From the NCBI GenBank assembly GCA_944319935.1, contig CALUFM010000009.1:1-64000 (forward strand): a stretch of 64,000 nt of DNA, in the 5' to 3' direction. A program made the translations under genes and the position numbers. A model generated the notes under the pieces. That model saw only the letters and a list, made by a program, of their open reading frames with translations. It had not been told where the DNA came from and made no database searches. Origin of the DNA: an uncultured Prevotella sp. Lineage in GTDB: Bacteria > Bacteroidota > Bacteroidia > Bacteroidales > Bacteroidaceae. This document shows positions 54,351 to 62,693 of this stretch, piece by piece. Within the stretch, counting starts at the first letter, position 1; every line of letters starts with the position of its first letter.

Positions 54351-54446
54351 AAAAAGAGAGCGGCCAACAGACCGCTCTCAACCAACACAAAAACTAAACT
54401 AGACTTAATTTGACTAAATCGAGGTTTTCACAAATCCCGGATTTGT
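54351..54446 (-). ncRNA. Candidate small RNA (~96 nt) with own promoter and terminator
   Basis: A strong promoter on the minus strand (TTTG 54482-54479, 19 bp, TATTTTTG 54459-54452) predicts a start near 54446. The transcript would begin with a 5' hairpin (ACAAATC-CGG-GATTTGT, 54446-54430), continue with about 50 unpaired A/U-rich bases, and end at an intrinsic terminator (arms GAGAGCGG and CCGCTCTC, 54379-54356, then UUUUUG). No ORF with a plausible start lies in it. It lies between aroC and the TraB/GumN gene, which has its own promoter downstream. I do not recognise it as 6S, SRP or tmRNA. Confidence 0.65.
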
Positions 54447-54451
54447 CTTTG

Positions 54452-54509
54452 CAAAAATACTACAATATTTCCAATCTCCAAAATAAAACTTGAATTTTTA
54501 CCCCCCCCC
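54452..54509 (-). promoter_or_regulatory. sRNA promoter with upstream G9 tract
   Basis: On the minus strand: nine G (54509-54501), TAAAAATTC, then TTTG-N19-TATTTTTG (54482-54452). The upstream flank contains GTTAATTTATGACTTTTTAA, like the flank at 15443-15465. The G tract starts 14 bp past the aroC stop. Confidence 0.7.
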
Positions 54510-54522
54510 GTTTGTTAAAAAG

Positions 54523-55599
54523 TCATAAATTAACAGTTTTTTCTAACAAATAGTAATCTAAAACGACCATTGCAGCCATTGCTTCCACTATCGGCACGGC
54601 TCGTGGCAGCACGCAGGGGTCATGCCGTCCGCGCGCTTTCAGCACGGCGGCATGTCCGTTTTTGTCCACTGTCTGTTGTTCAGCCAGCAATGTGGCCACT
54701 GGTTTGAAGGCCACGCGGAAGTAAATGTCCTGCCCGTTGCTTATGCCTCCCTGTATGCCTCCGCTGTGGTTGGTCAGCGTGGATATGCGTCCGTTGTCGT
54801 TTATGAAAGGGTCGTTGGCCTCGCTGCCTCGCATCGAGGCTAACGAGAAACCGTCGCCAAACTCTATGCCTTTTGCGGCGTTTATGCCGAGCATCGCGCT
54901 TCCGAGGGCGGCGTGCAGCTTGCCGAACTCTGGTTCGCCCAAGCCTGCGGGGCATCCTTTTATCACGCAAGTTATCGTGCCGCCGATGGTGTCGCCATGG
55001 GCTTTCACCTCTTTTATGAGTTCGGCCATGGCTTCGGCCTTTGCCGTGTCAGGGCAGCGTACAATGTTTCTTTCAGTTTTTGACAGGTCATATTTGCGGT
55101 AGTCATTGTCAAGCTTGATGCCGCCTACCTGTGATGTGTATGCCGTCACGCTTACGCCTACCTGCCGCAGGGCGAGCTTGGCCAGCGCGCCCGCCACGCA
55201 TCGGCTGATTGTTATGCGTGCCGACGAGCGTCCCCCGCCGCGGTGGTCGCGTATGCCATACTTCACGTTGTAGGTGAAGTCTGCGTGCGACGGGCGCAGC
55301 ACGTCGCGCATTTCGTCATAGTCGCCTGACCGCTGGTTGGTGTTCCTGACGATAAAGCCGATGGGGCAGCCCGTTGACTTGCCATCGAACACCCCGCTAA
55401 GCAGCTCAACCTGGTCGGCCTCATTGCGCCCCGTGGTTATCGCGCTTTGCCCCGGGCGGCGGCGGTCAAGCTCGTGTTGTATGAAGTCTTGGTCGATGTC
55501 GATGCCTGCAGGGTAGCCGTCAACAACGCCGCCTATCGCCTCGCCGTGGCTCTCGCCGAAGGTGGTGAGGCGGAACAGAGTGCCGAAAGTATTGCGCAT
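54523..55599 (-). CDS. aroC: Chorismate synthase
   Basis: 358 residues. Signature motifs: [19 protein letters not shown] (about 15-33), [20 protein letters not shown] (about 46-65), [40 protein letters not shown] (about 114-133) and the C-terminal [20 protein letters not shown]. It makes chorismate from EPSP with reduced FMN. It is monocistronic: a word repeat lies upstream and the sRNA promoter downstream. Confidence 0.97.
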   Translation of the reverse strand: MRNTFGTLFRLTTFGESHGEAIGGVVDGYPAGIDIDQDFIQHELDRRRPGQSAITTGRNEADQVELLSGVFDGKSTGCPIGFIVRNTNQRSGDYDEMRDVLRPSHADFTYNVKYGIRDHRGGGRSSARITISRCVAGALAKLALRQVGVSVTAYTSQVGGIKLDNDYRKYDLSKTERNIVRCPDTAKAEAMAELIKEVKAHGDTIGGTITCVIKGCPAGLGEPEFGKLHAALGSAMLGINAAKGIEFGDGFSLASMRGSEANDPFINDNGRISTLTNHSGGIQGGISNGQDIYFRVAFKPVATLLAEQQTVDKNGHAAVLKARGRHDPCVLPRAVPIVEAMAAMVVLDYYLLEKTVNL

Positions 55600-55655
55600 G
55601 GGTGGTGAAAAATGAATAAATTACAGAATAAGATGACGAAAAAAGAATGGTTTTA

Positions 55656-55749
55656 AATGAAAAATGAAGAATGAATAATGAAAAATCACCTGACGGTTCC
55701 ACGTTTCTTGTCCGTATGATTTTTCATTATTCATTCTTCATTTTTCATT
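55656..55749. repeat. 33-bp perfect inverted word repeat (AATGAAAAATGAAGAATG)
   Basis: Arms 55656-55688 and 55717-55749 are exact complements made from AATGAAAAATGAAGAATGAA and TAATGAAAAATCA words; the loop of 28 bases is GC-richer (55689-55716). The right arm overlaps the slyD stop codon. It separates slyD from aroC. Confidence 0.97.
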
Positions 55750-56383
55750 AATTCTTGTGGCAGCATCCGCCCTCGTGGTGGCCTCCGCAGCATTCTCCGT
55801 CGTCATGATGGCCTTTGCAGTGGCCTTCCCCGTGGCCGTGACCGCAGCATCCGCCGTCATCGTGGTGGCCTCCGCAGCAGCAGCCCTCGCCGCTCATGCG
55901 GTTGATGAGGCCCTGTATCTCTTCGTTGGTGGCTTCGCGCGACTCTACCACGTGCCCCTTGAAGTTGAGCGTCTTGCCGGCGAGCGGGTGGTTGAGGTCA
56001 ATCCTCACCTTGTCGTTGCCTACCGACACGACCTTGCCCAGGAACCTGTTGCCGTCTTCGTTTTGCAGCGGCACGATGGCGTCTTTGTATATGCGTTCGC
56101 GGTCGAAGTGGCCGTTTATGCAGAATATTTCCTTGTCGAGGTCGAGGACATGCTCCTGTTCGTAGTCGCCATAGGCTTCGTCTTTCTGCAGGGTGAAGTC
56201 AAATTCCGCGCCCTTTTCCAATCCGGCAATCTCTTTCTCGAAAGCGTCAAGCGTTATGCCGTATCCGCTTATGAACTGGAACGGCTCCTTGTCGGTAGCC
56301 TCTTCCACGAGTTCGCTCTCTCCGTTGTCAACCGTGTACAGCTTGTAAGCCACGGCGATGTATTTGTTCAAGTTGCTTCCCAT
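55748..56383 (-). CDS. slyD: FKBP-type peptidyl-prolyl isomerase, SlyD-like with His/Cys-rich tail
   Basis: 211 residues. The FKBP domain has the inserted-flap layout of SlyD: VAYKLYTVDNG, FISGYGITLDAFEKEIAGLE and FDFTLQKDEAYGDYEQEHVL, followed by the IF domain (VVSVGNDKVRIDLNHPLAGK, TLNFKGHVVES). The last ~45 residues (about 167-211) are rich in Gly, His and Cys (CCCGGHHDDGGCCGHGHGEG), a metal-binding tail for nickel or zinc. It acts as a chaperone and isomerase in the cytoplasm. A -7 box TATCTTTG is at 56418-56411. Confidence 0.92.
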   Translation of the reverse strand: MGSNLNKYIAVAYKLYTVDNGESELVEEATDKEPFQFISGYGITLDAFEKEIAGLEKGAEFDFTLQKDEAYGDYEQEHVLDLDKEIFCINGHFDRERIYKDAIVPLQNEDGNRFLGKVVSVGNDKVRIDLNHPLAGKTLNFKGHVVESREATNEEIQGLINRMSGEGCCCGGHHDDGGCCGHGHGEGHCKGHHDDGECCGGHHEGGCCHKN

Positions 56384-56410
56384 TTTCTTCAGCTAATTGT
56401 TTTTTCCGTG

Positions 56411-56418
56411 CAAAGATA
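56411..56418 (-). promoter_or_regulatory. -7 box TATCTTTG for slyD
   Basis: TATCTTTG on the minus strand, 28 bp before ATG 56383; -33 element not clear. Confidence 0.6.
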
Positions 56419-56515
56419 ATGATTTTTCGACAAATACCGAAAGTAATCATAAAAGAAACGAGGTGTGGTGATTTCCTGCACACCTCGTAAATGGGTCAGA
56501 ATGATGATGGAATGA

Positions 56516-56923
56516 TTATAGGATAATTAGAAATTCATTCGGTGATAATACCGGGATTTTGGAAAGGATGAAATCTTTTTTGTTCCGAGTTACAATTACA
56601 TCTACGTGTTCTCTCATTGCTGAATAGTATTGCAGGGCGTCTTCGTAATCGTCGAAAGGCGAAGCGAGGGCGTTGTCTACTTCCTTGCCGCTTACCGTTG
56701 TTACTTTAGACAACCGGCGCAAGTTTTCCAGCAACTGTTTCAGCTCGGCTTTCCCATGTTTTCGCAACAGGTAAGCAGCCGTGCCGTATGTAAGAGGCGA
56801 AACGTATAGCTTGATTTTCTGGTTGTATGCCAGTGTGAACAATGCAGCCGCATCGCTCCAAAAAGGTTCTCGTTTGTCCAACAGGTCGATTACGACATTG
56901 GTGTCCAAAAATACTTTTTTCAT
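56516..56923 (-). CDS. PIN-domain toxin (VapC-like)
   Basis: 135 residues. The PIN fold starts with KVFLDTNVVIDLLDKREPFW (acidic Asp7), continues with YVSPLTYGTAAYLLRK, and has the acidic pair in PFDDYEDALQYYSA plus VIVTRNKKDF near the end; these are the metal-binding positions of PIN nucleases. It overlaps the upstream gene by 4 bp (ATGA), the usual toxin-after-antitoxin arrangement. It is a probable RNase toxin. Confidence 0.87.
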   Translation of the reverse strand: MKKVFLDTNVVIDLLDKREPFWSDAAALFTLAYNQKIKLYVSPLTYGTAAYLLRKHGKAELKQLLENLRRLSKVTTVSGKEVDNALASPFDDYEDALQYYSAMREHVDVIVTRNKKDFILSKIPVLSPNEFLIIL

Positions 56924-57189
56924 TTGTATTTCTCTTTCAGGTGTTCATAATAAGCCTTGCGGCCGTTCAGGTCGTCATCATCTACATGCTCGCCTGCTCC
57001 CAACAAGCTTAACACAATGTCAGGTATTTCCTCTGCCGGTGCTTTTTCCTTCTGTATCAATCGCGAAAGATAGTCTTCTATTAATTCAGTCAGGTTGATG
57101 CCTTTTTGCTTGGCATACTCACGAGCAGTGTCTACCAGTTGTTTGTTTAAAATCACATTAGTAGTTTCCATAGTCATTCCTATTGTCAT
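56920..57189 (-). CDS. DUF6364-type antitoxin
   Basis: 89 residues. METTNVILNKQLVDTAREYA is a short ribbon-helix-helix-type DNA-binding start, GINLTELIEDYLSRLIQKEK is the second helix, and the C-terminal part (YYEHLKEKYK) would bind the toxin. ATG 57189 has a good AGGAGAAGGA ribosome-binding site; ATGs at 57177 and 57171 are alternatives. It forms a pair with the PIN toxin and is read from the promoter cassette. Confidence 0.83.
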   Translation of the reverse strand: MTIGMTMETTNVILNKQLVDTAREYAKQKGINLTELIEDYLSRLIQKEKAPAEEIPDIVLSLLGAGEHVDDDDLNGRKAYYEHLKEKYK

Positions 57190-57203
57190 TTCCTTCTCCT
57201 ATG

Positions 57204-57285
57204 CAAAGATAATGCAAACCGAGCGGAATGCAAAATAAAAGCGAGTGAAACGAGTTTTTATTTTCATTTCCGAGGTGCAGGTTGC
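57204..57285 (-). promoter_or_regulatory. Promoter-bearing repeat cassette, copy 1
   Basis: On the minus strand the cassette carries TTTG (57234-57231), 19 bp and TATCTTTG (57211-57204). Upstream of it is an internal inverted repeat (AAAATAAAAGCGAGTGAAAC and GAGTTTTTATTTT) and CGAGGTGCAG on the plus strand at its far end. It is about 70% identical by eye to 58978-59060. The rest of the gap to 57590 holds only the hairpin at 57491-57524. Confidence 0.8.
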
Positions 57286-57490
57286 TTTGTTCAAAGACGG
57301 TGAGAATGAAGGTGAAACGCGAAATGAAGATGCCTGAAGGGCATCGCTTCAAGGCGAAAACGGACGCGGGTTGATAGTTGTTTGGGCTGAAGCCAGAATG
57401 CGGTTGGCCGTCAATGCCGGCGCGGAGGGTGGCGTCAGCGGTTTTTGTTAGCAGTCTTTTATAGTGCGGAAGGCGGCAAACGGCACGATA

Positions 57491-57524
57491 AAAGGCCACC
57501 TTTTGCAGCACAAAAGATGGCCTT
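57491..57524. terminator. Hairpin downstream of gltD
   Basis: Arms AAGGCCACCTTTTG (57492-57505) and CAAAAGATGGCCTT (57511-57524), one G-T type mismatch; a member of the hairpin family using AAAAGGC/GCCTTTT words. It lies past the gltD stop (57591, minus strand) and could terminate that transcript. Confidence 0.65.
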
Positions 57525-57590
57525 CGGGTAAGTGGCTGATTATCAAATGGATGCAGCCTGGCGGCAAACGCCGGCGGTGGCATCCGCCTG

Positions 57591-58946
57591 TCAGGCGTCT
57601 TGTTTGTTTTCTTTCTTGAGGTCGCCGCTGAGGTTGATGGCTTCGAGCAGCTTTATCGCGTCAACGTATTGCGCTATGCCCTCGGCCACTTTCTTGGCGT
57701 CGCGCATGGCGAGGACTACGGTTGACGGACGGTTGACCACGTCGCCGCCGGCGAACACGCCCTTGCGGCTCGTCATTCCGCACGGCGTTTCGCGCGTAAG
57801 CACGTATCCGCTCTCGTCGGTATCGATGCCCTTGGTCGTAGAGACGATGCGGCTGGCCGGCACAGAGCCTATGGCCATAAGCACCTTGTCGGCCTTTTCG
57901 GTGCGGCGTTGCCCGTCATGCTCTATCACTACTCCGCAAAGCGTGCCGTTGTAGTCAAGTATCTCGACCAGCTTTGATTCCCAGTTGAATTTCACTCCTT
58001 CGGCAACGGCTTCGTCGTATTCAGAGCGCAGCGCGCTCATGTCGTCGATGGTCTTGTGGTATATGACCTCAACGTCGCGCGCCCCCATGCGGATTGCCGT
58101 GCGTGCGGCGTCCATCGCGGTGTTGCCGCAGCCCAAAACGAACACGCGGTCGCCGTCTTGCACGGGCACGTCCTCGCGTTCTATGCTGCCCTCGTTGTAC
58201 AGGCTGACCTTGCGCAGGAAGTAAACCGCCTGGCGGACGCCGCGCAGGTTGCGTCCGGGAATGTCCGGCTTGCGGGGCTTCACGGTGCCTGTGCCCATGA
58301 AGATGGCGTCGAAGCCCTGCTCGAACAGTTGGTCTATGTTGAGGTCGGTGCCGATGGTCGTGTTGCAGTGGAACACCACGCCAAGCTCTTCAATCTTCTT
58401 TATTTCACGGCGCACAACGTCTTTGGGCAGACGGTATTCGGGTATGCCGAACATGAGTACGCCTCCCGGCTCGGGTTCCATCTCGAATATCTCCACGTTG
58501 AAGCCCTGTCGTGCCAGGTCGCCGGCGATGGTCAGGCCGGCAGGGCCTGAGCCGATGACGGCTACTTTGCCGCGGGTCTTGGGCTGAAGTTTCTCTCGTA
58601 TTAGTGCCATGTCGCCGTCGAAGTCGGCAATGAAGCGTTCCAGCTTGCCCACGTGTATGCCTTCGCCTTTCTTCGCCAGCACGCAGTGGCCTTCGCATTG
58701 CTTCTCATGCGGGCACACGCGGCCGCATACGGCGGGCAGGTTGCTCTCGTTGTTGATGATGGCCATGGCGTTGCCGAGGTTGCCGCGCGACAGCTCGTGT
58801 ATCCAGTCGGGTATGTCATGGCTGATGGGGCAGCCTTTCTTGCATTGCGGAACTTTGCAATGCAGGCATCTTTTGGCCTCGTTGATGGCCTCAAGCATGG
58901 TGTAACCTTCGTTCACCTCATGAAAAAGTTGTTTTTGTTCTTCCAT
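57591..58946 (-). CDS. gltD: Glutamate synthase small-subunit-type oxidoreductase
   Basis: 451 residues from ATG 58946 (MEEQKQLFHEVNEGYTMLEA). The longer frame to 58991 overlaps the -7 box. N-terminal iron-sulfur cysteines CLHCKVPQCKKGCP (about 27-40) and CGRVCPHEKQCEGHC (about 74-88) are followed by FAD-binding VAVIGSGPAGLTIAGDLARQ (about 128-147), GIPEYRLPKDVVRREI, FVLGCGNTAMDAARTAIRMG (NADPH-binding) and the C-terminal GVFAGGDVVNRPSTVVLAMR. No large subunit (gltB) is nearby, so it may be an NADPH-dependent oxidoreductase with another partner (for example NfnB-like). It is read from the second promoter cassette. Confidence 0.88.
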   Translation of the reverse strand: MEEQKQLFHEVNEGYTMLEAINEAKRCLHCKVPQCKKGCPISHDIPDWIHELSRGNLGNAMAIINNESNLPAVCGRVCPHEKQCEGHCVLAKKGEGIHVGKLERFIADFDGDMALIREKLQPKTRGKVAVIGSGPAGLTIAGDLARQGFNVEIFEMEPEPGGVLMFGIPEYRLPKDVVRREIKKIEELGVVFHCNTTIGTDLNIDQLFEQGFDAIFMGTGTVKPRKPDIPGRNLRGVRQAVYFLRKVSLYNEGSIEREDVPVQDGDRVFVLGCGNTAMDAARTAIRMGARDVEVIYHKTIDDMSALRSEYDEAVAEGVKFNWESKLVEILDYNGTLCGVVIEHDGQRRTEKADKVLMAIGSVPASRIVSTTKGIDTDESGYVLTRETPCGMTSRKGVFAGGDVVNRPSTVVLAMRDAKKVAEGIAQYVDAIKLLEAINLSGDLKKENKQDA

Positions 58947-58977
58947 TATTTTCGTAGTTTGATTGTGTTTCTGTTTG

Positions 58978-59060
58978 CAAAGATAGTGCAAACAGAGTGA
59001 ACGGCAAAATAAAAGTGACGCAACAAACTCTTATTTTGCATTTCAGGGGTGCAGCGTGAT
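58978..59060 (-). promoter_or_regulatory. Promoter-bearing repeat cassette, copy 2
   Basis: On the minus strand TTTG (59008-59005), 19 bp and TATCTTTG (58985-58978) form the gltD promoter. Plus-strand landmarks shared with copy 1 are GCAAAGATA, GTGCAAAC, GGCAAAATAAAAG, TTATTTTGCATTTC and GGGGTGCAG. The inner inverted repeat is AATAAAAG...CTCTTATTTTGC. Confidence 0.8.
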
Positions 59061-59187
59061 TTCATCCATAGTCGGCCAAAGTTCGGTCCAAGCCAAAATG
59101 CAAGTGGTGGCAACGGCCTTTCGTGTTGCATTCTTGTGACGTTGCGCCCCTTGCGTGGAAGAGTGTAAAAAAAATTGCATTTTTTTC

Positions 59188-59217
59188 TTTGTCTGTAATT
59201 TATTTTTTGTAATTTTG
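59188..59217 (+). promoter_or_regulatory. Promoter TTTG-N18-TAATTTTG for the sugar transferase gene
   Basis: TTTG 59188-59191 and TAATTTTG 59210-59217. The transcript from about 59224 has a leader of about 210 nt without a recognised riboswitch; a 16-codon ORF begins at 59222 but overlaps the start. The rest of 59061-59187 shows nothing. Confidence 0.6.
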
Positions 59218-59432
59218 CGCAATGGAACAACGCATTTTGCGCACGTCTTCGCGTGTGGTGTACAGTTCGTGATGACGCATTGGCAACGTATCTGGTAAAA
59301 CTAAACTTGGCTTTGCGGCTTTTACGGAATAATGGATGGCGTTGCTTTTCATTAGTTGATGTGTTTGTCGGGGTTGTGCTTGCCGCATGCCCGACAGTAA
59401 ATGAAAATAGAGAGAACTTGAAAATCTAAGAT

Positions 59433-60845
59433 ATGATTTCCGCATTTGACCGAACATTTAAACTAGGCGTATTGTTGTCAGTAATCGATTGGCTGACATT
59501 TAACATCGTTTTCTTATTGTCCTATTTCCTTGACTGGTTTCCGTTGCTTGATTGGAACGGGCATTTCGCAACATATATCGTGGCGGCCAACGTGGCGTAC
59601 GCCATAGCGTTGCAACTTGTCACAATAAGTCTTCACCACAGGCAGGCGCAACCTGCAAAGGTGCTTAGCAACACATCGCGCACTTCAATCATGTTCATTG
59701 TGCTTTACACTTCCTTCTTAGGGGTGTTCACCAATGTGGGCGTGCCCGGCTTTTGGGCGTCTTTGCTATTGGCGGCGGTGGTGTTCATCGCCACTACGGT
59801 TGAAAGGTTGCTGTTGCGCCATTATATAATAAACAGGCGAATGAGCGGCCGTGACACGGTGAAAGCCGTTATACTTGGCACCGGTGAAATGGCTCAGAGG
59901 GCGGTGAACGTGATGTCTGACAACTGGAACGGGTACAACCTGCTTGGGTATTTCGCCAGTCAGGGCGACATGGAGCTTGTAACCGTCGGCACGGGGGAAG
60001 CCGTGCGGCGTCTCGGGGAGGAAGGAGACATATTCGAATTTCTTGAGAAAAACAGCGTTGACGAATTGTATATAAGCAAGGTTCCGGTAGGAAATGCGGA
60101 TTTCAAGGCCTTGATGCAGCTCTGTGACAAGAAGATGATACGTGCGTATTACGTGCCTTCGACAGTTTACGGGGAGTTCCGCAAGGCCAAGGTGAAGGAG
60201 TTTGGCGACATATACGTGTTGTCGCAATACAACGAACCGCTGATGGACATGCGCAACAGGATAAACAAGCGGATGTTCGACGTTGTGGTGTCGCTGTTGT
60301 TCCTGTGTACGTTGTTCCCCTTCATACTTGCCGTTGTTTATATTGTTTCCAAGATAACGATGCCTGGCCCGCTGTTTTTCAAGCAGAAGCGCACGGGATA
60401 TGACGGGCGCGACTTTTGGTGTTACAAGTTCCGCAGCATGAAGGTCAACAAGGATTCTGACACCGTTCAGGCTGTGAAGGACGACCCGCGTGTGACAAAG
60501 TGGGGCGCGCTGATGAGGCATACCAACATTGACGAGCTGCCGCAGTTCATCAATGTGCTGAAAGGGGACATGAGCCTTGTAGGCCCGAGGCCGCACATGC
60601 TGGCGCACACTGATTACTATTCAGAGCTTATATCCGACTATATGATACGCCATTATGTCAAGCCCGGGATAACGGGATGGGCGCAGACTCACGGCGAACG
60701 CGGCGAGACAAAGACCGTAGACGACATGCGCCGCCGCGTGGAAAAGGACATCTGGTACATCGAGCATTGGAGCTTCTGGCTGGATATCCAAATCATGTTC
60801 AAGACAGTGGCTGACGCAATACATGGCGACGACAAGGCGTATTGA
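59433..60845 (+). CDS. Undecaprenyl-phosphate sugar phosphotransferase (WcaJ/PglC-type)
   Basis: 470 residues. Four N-terminal TM segments (about 10-32, 42-66, 85-100, 105-122) are followed by a CoA-binding-like Rossmann domain (about 140-255, VKAVILGTGEMAQRAVNVMS), a TM anchor (about 280-305) and the catalytic domain (about 310-470): KRMFDVVVSLLFL, GPLFFKQKRTGYDGRDFWCY, KFRSMKVNKDSD, DELPQFINVLKGDMSLVGPRP and TGWAQTHGERGETKTVDDMR. It starts exopolysaccharide or capsule repeat units by moving a sugar-phosphate to undecaprenyl phosphate. No other polysaccharide gene is within the window. Confidence 0.92.
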   Translation: MISAFDRTFKLGVLLSVIDWLTFNIVFLLSYFLDWFPLLDWNGHFATYIVAANVAYAIALQLVTISLHHRQAQPAKVLSNTSRTSIMFIVLYTSFLGVFTNVGVPGFWASLLLAAVVFIATTVERLLLRHYIINRRMSGRDTVKAVILGTGEMAQRAVNVMSDNWNGYNLLGYFASQGDMELVTVGTGEAVRRLGEEGDIFEFLEKNSVDELYISKVPVGNADFKALMQLCDKKMIRAYYVPSTVYGEFRKAKVKEFGDIYVLSQYNEPLMDMRNRINKRMFDVVVSLLFLCTLFPFILAVVYIVSKITMPGPLFFKQKRTGYDGRDFWCYKFRSMKVNKDSDTVQAVKDDPRVTKWGALMRHTNIDELPQFINVLKGDMSLVGPRPHMLAHTDYYSELISDYMIRHYVKPGITGWAQTHGERGETKTVDDMRRRVEKDIWYIEHWSFWLDIQIMFKTVADAIHGDDKAY

Positions 60846-60936
60846 TTTTTTCAACGGACAAGTGGCTGGCAGACGAGCAAACAAGCCGTTGGCAAAGAAG
60901 CAGCCAGTGACGAGCAGGTGAGCCTCGGTTGAGGGT

Positions 60937-61009
60937 AAAAAGCAGACAAGGAGATTTGCGCATGATGTGCCAATAACATCTTAAACGCAAATCTCCTTGT
61001 CTGCTTTTT
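60937..61009. repeat. 24-bp perfect inverted word repeat (CTTGTCTGCTT)
   Basis: Arms 60937-60960 and 60986-61009 are exact complements (AAAAAGCAGACAAGGAGATT, then TGCG), loop of 25 bases; T6 follows, so it can terminate the transferase gene. Outside the arms, GACGAGCAAACAAGCC (60880s) and CTTGTTTGCTTGTCTGCTGA (61011-61030) extend the block from 60850 to 61066. Confidence 0.95.
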
Positions 61010-61072
61010 TCTTGTTTGCTTGTCTGCTGACAGTTTGTTTTCTCGTCTGCTGACGGCTTGCCGGCTGAGAGA

Positions 61073-62488
61073 TTAGAATGTCACGAACTTCGTGTTGGTT
61101 ATTGTTATCTCGGGATTGTCTTTTATTTCCTTATCCTTCTTTGTGTAAAAGAAAGTGGAGTTGTCTATAGTCACGTCGTGAACGCAGTTCATTCCGGGCA
61201 GCCCTGTCACCGATATGGCGGTCTTGACGTTGCGGCAAGTGACGTTGGAGATGTGTATGTCGCAGAATTCCGGGGCGAACGGAGCGTCTTTCGCCACCGC
61301 GCCGGGTTTGCCGTCGTCCTCTTTCACGCTGTATTTCTTGTCCATGTAGGTGCAGTCGAATACTATGGCCTCGTCCTTGATGTCAGTCATGTAGATGTCG
61401 CTGATGTAGATGCCTTCGGTTTTTCCGCCACGGCCTATGCCACTCTTGAAGCGAAGACCGGTGTCAGTGCCGCAGAAGCGGTTGTCGCGCACCACGATGT
61501 TCTTCATTCCGCCGGAGTATTCAGAGCCGATGACGAAGCCGCCGTGGGCGTGGAAAACGGTGTTGTTCTCAATCAGTATGTTCTCGCACGGGCCGTATTT
61601 TACGCCTGACTCGCCGGCTCCGCCTTTCATGCAGATGCCGTCGTCGCCGGCGTCGATGACGTTGTTTACTATCAGTACGTTCCTGCACGAGCTGATGTCA
61701 AGGGCGTCGCCGTTCTGCGCGTTCCACGGGCAACGGATTGTCACGCCGTCAACAATGACGTTTGTGCAGCGGGTGGGGATGAGGTGGAACTTTGGCGAGT
61801 TCTGTATCGTCACGCCTTCGACCAGCACGTTCTCGCAGTCAGTTATTCTTATAAGGTGAGTGCGCATCTTCTCTTGCGCCTCTGGGGTGTCGGCTATGTT
61901 GCCGTAGTTCTTCAGGTTGAACGGAAACCACAGTTTGCCGCCTTCGGTCTCAGTGCCTCCGAGGTATTTGAACTCTTTCCATTCCGTGTCGCTGACCTTC
62001 GAGCGTTTCACCGGACGCCAGTACGCTCCGTTGCCGTCGATTATGCCTTCGCCCGTTATGCTCACGTTCTTTCGCTTGCTTGCGCTTATCATGGGCGAGC
62101 ATTTCTTGTCTTTCTTGCCGTCCTTTTCCTTTATGAAGAGGTTTTTGTCAGGCGAAGCCAGCAGTATTGCGTTTTTTTCAAGATGCAGGTCGATGTTGTC
62201 TTTCAGTGAAATCATGCCGCTTAGCCAGATGCCGGCCGGCACTACCAGGTGGCCTCCGCCTTGCTTGTTGAGCGCGCTTATGGCCTTGCTGAACGCCTCG
62301 GTGTTCAGCGTCAGGCCGTCGCCCACGCCGCCGAAGTCCTTGATGTTCACCGTGTTGGCCGGTATGGCGGGCGCAGCGACCGCTGGCATTGCCACGGGCA
62401 TGTTCTTGTAATAGGAGCCGTAGTCCTTCGCTTGGATTGCGCTTGCCGTCAGCATGAGGGCAAGGCACATCATGATTGCTTTTTTCAT
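61073..62488 (-). CDS. Secreted GH28 polygalacturonase-type glycosidase
   Basis: 471 residues with signal peptide (MKKAIMMCLALMLTASAIQA). The beta-helix of family GH28 is evident: NIKDFGGVGDGLTLNTEAFS near the start, NAQNGDALDISSCRNVLI (first catalytic Asp, NxD), DAGDDGICMKGG (paired catalytic Asp), HAHGGFVIGSEYSGGMKN (His motif) and GLRFKSGIGRGG (RxK motif). It hydrolyses galacturonan or rhamnogalacturonan, probably exo-acting from the HGGFVIGSE form. It has its own promoter. With the PL1 lyase it indicates use of pectin. Confidence 0.92.
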   Translation of the reverse strand: MKKAIMMCLALMLTASAIQAKDYGSYYKNMPVAMPAVAAPAIPANTVNIKDFGGVGDGLTLNTEAFSKAISALNKQGGGHLVVPAGIWLSGMISLKDNIDLHLEKNAILLASPDKNLFIKEKDGKKDKKCSPMISASKRKNVSITGEGIIDGNGAYWRPVKRSKVSDTEWKEFKYLGGTETEGGKLWFPFNLKNYGNIADTPEAQEKMRTHLIRITDCENVLVEGVTIQNSPKFHLIPTRCTNVIVDGVTIRCPWNAQNGDALDISSCRNVLIVNNVIDAGDDGICMKGGAGESGVKYGPCENILIENNTVFHAHGGFVIGSEYSGGMKNIVVRDNRFCGTDTGLRFKSGIGRGGKTEGIYISDIYMTDIKDEAIVFDCTYMDKKYSVKEDDGKPGAVAKDAPFAPEFCDIHISNVTCRNVKTAISVTGLPGMNCVHDVTIDNSTFFYTKKDKEIKDNPEITITNTKFVTF

Positions 62489-62532
62489 GTTTGTTGATTA
62501 GTTTATAAGTTTTCAGATAAATGAGAATGTTG

Positions 62533-62563
62533 CAAAATTAGCACAACTTTGGTATAACCACAA
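62533..62563 (-). promoter_or_regulatory. Promoter TTG-N20-TAATTTTG for the GH28 gene
   Basis: On the minus strand, TTG 62563-62561 and TAATTTTG 62540-62533; leader of about 40 nt. Confidence 0.65.
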
Positions 62564-62693
62564 GCAAAGTGTGTTTTTTTAATGATTTTTGGCGGGCTTG
62601 GGCGGCTTTGGCCGCAATGTGCTTTGCGATAGGTGGCATGGCGGAAGATGGCGAGGCTGGGGCTTTGGCCTGTTTGTTTTTTACAGGTGGAAC

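Noticed and set aside
59222..59272. 16-codon leader peptide for the sugar transferase gene
   Set aside because: The predicted transcription start lies at or after its ATG, and no attenuator follows it.
61073..62488. Polysaccharide utilisation locus around the GH28 and PL1 genes
   Set aside because: The two enzymes are 8 kb apart on opposite strands, separated by housekeeping genes, and no SusC/SusD pair is present; the receptor at 40752 is of another type.
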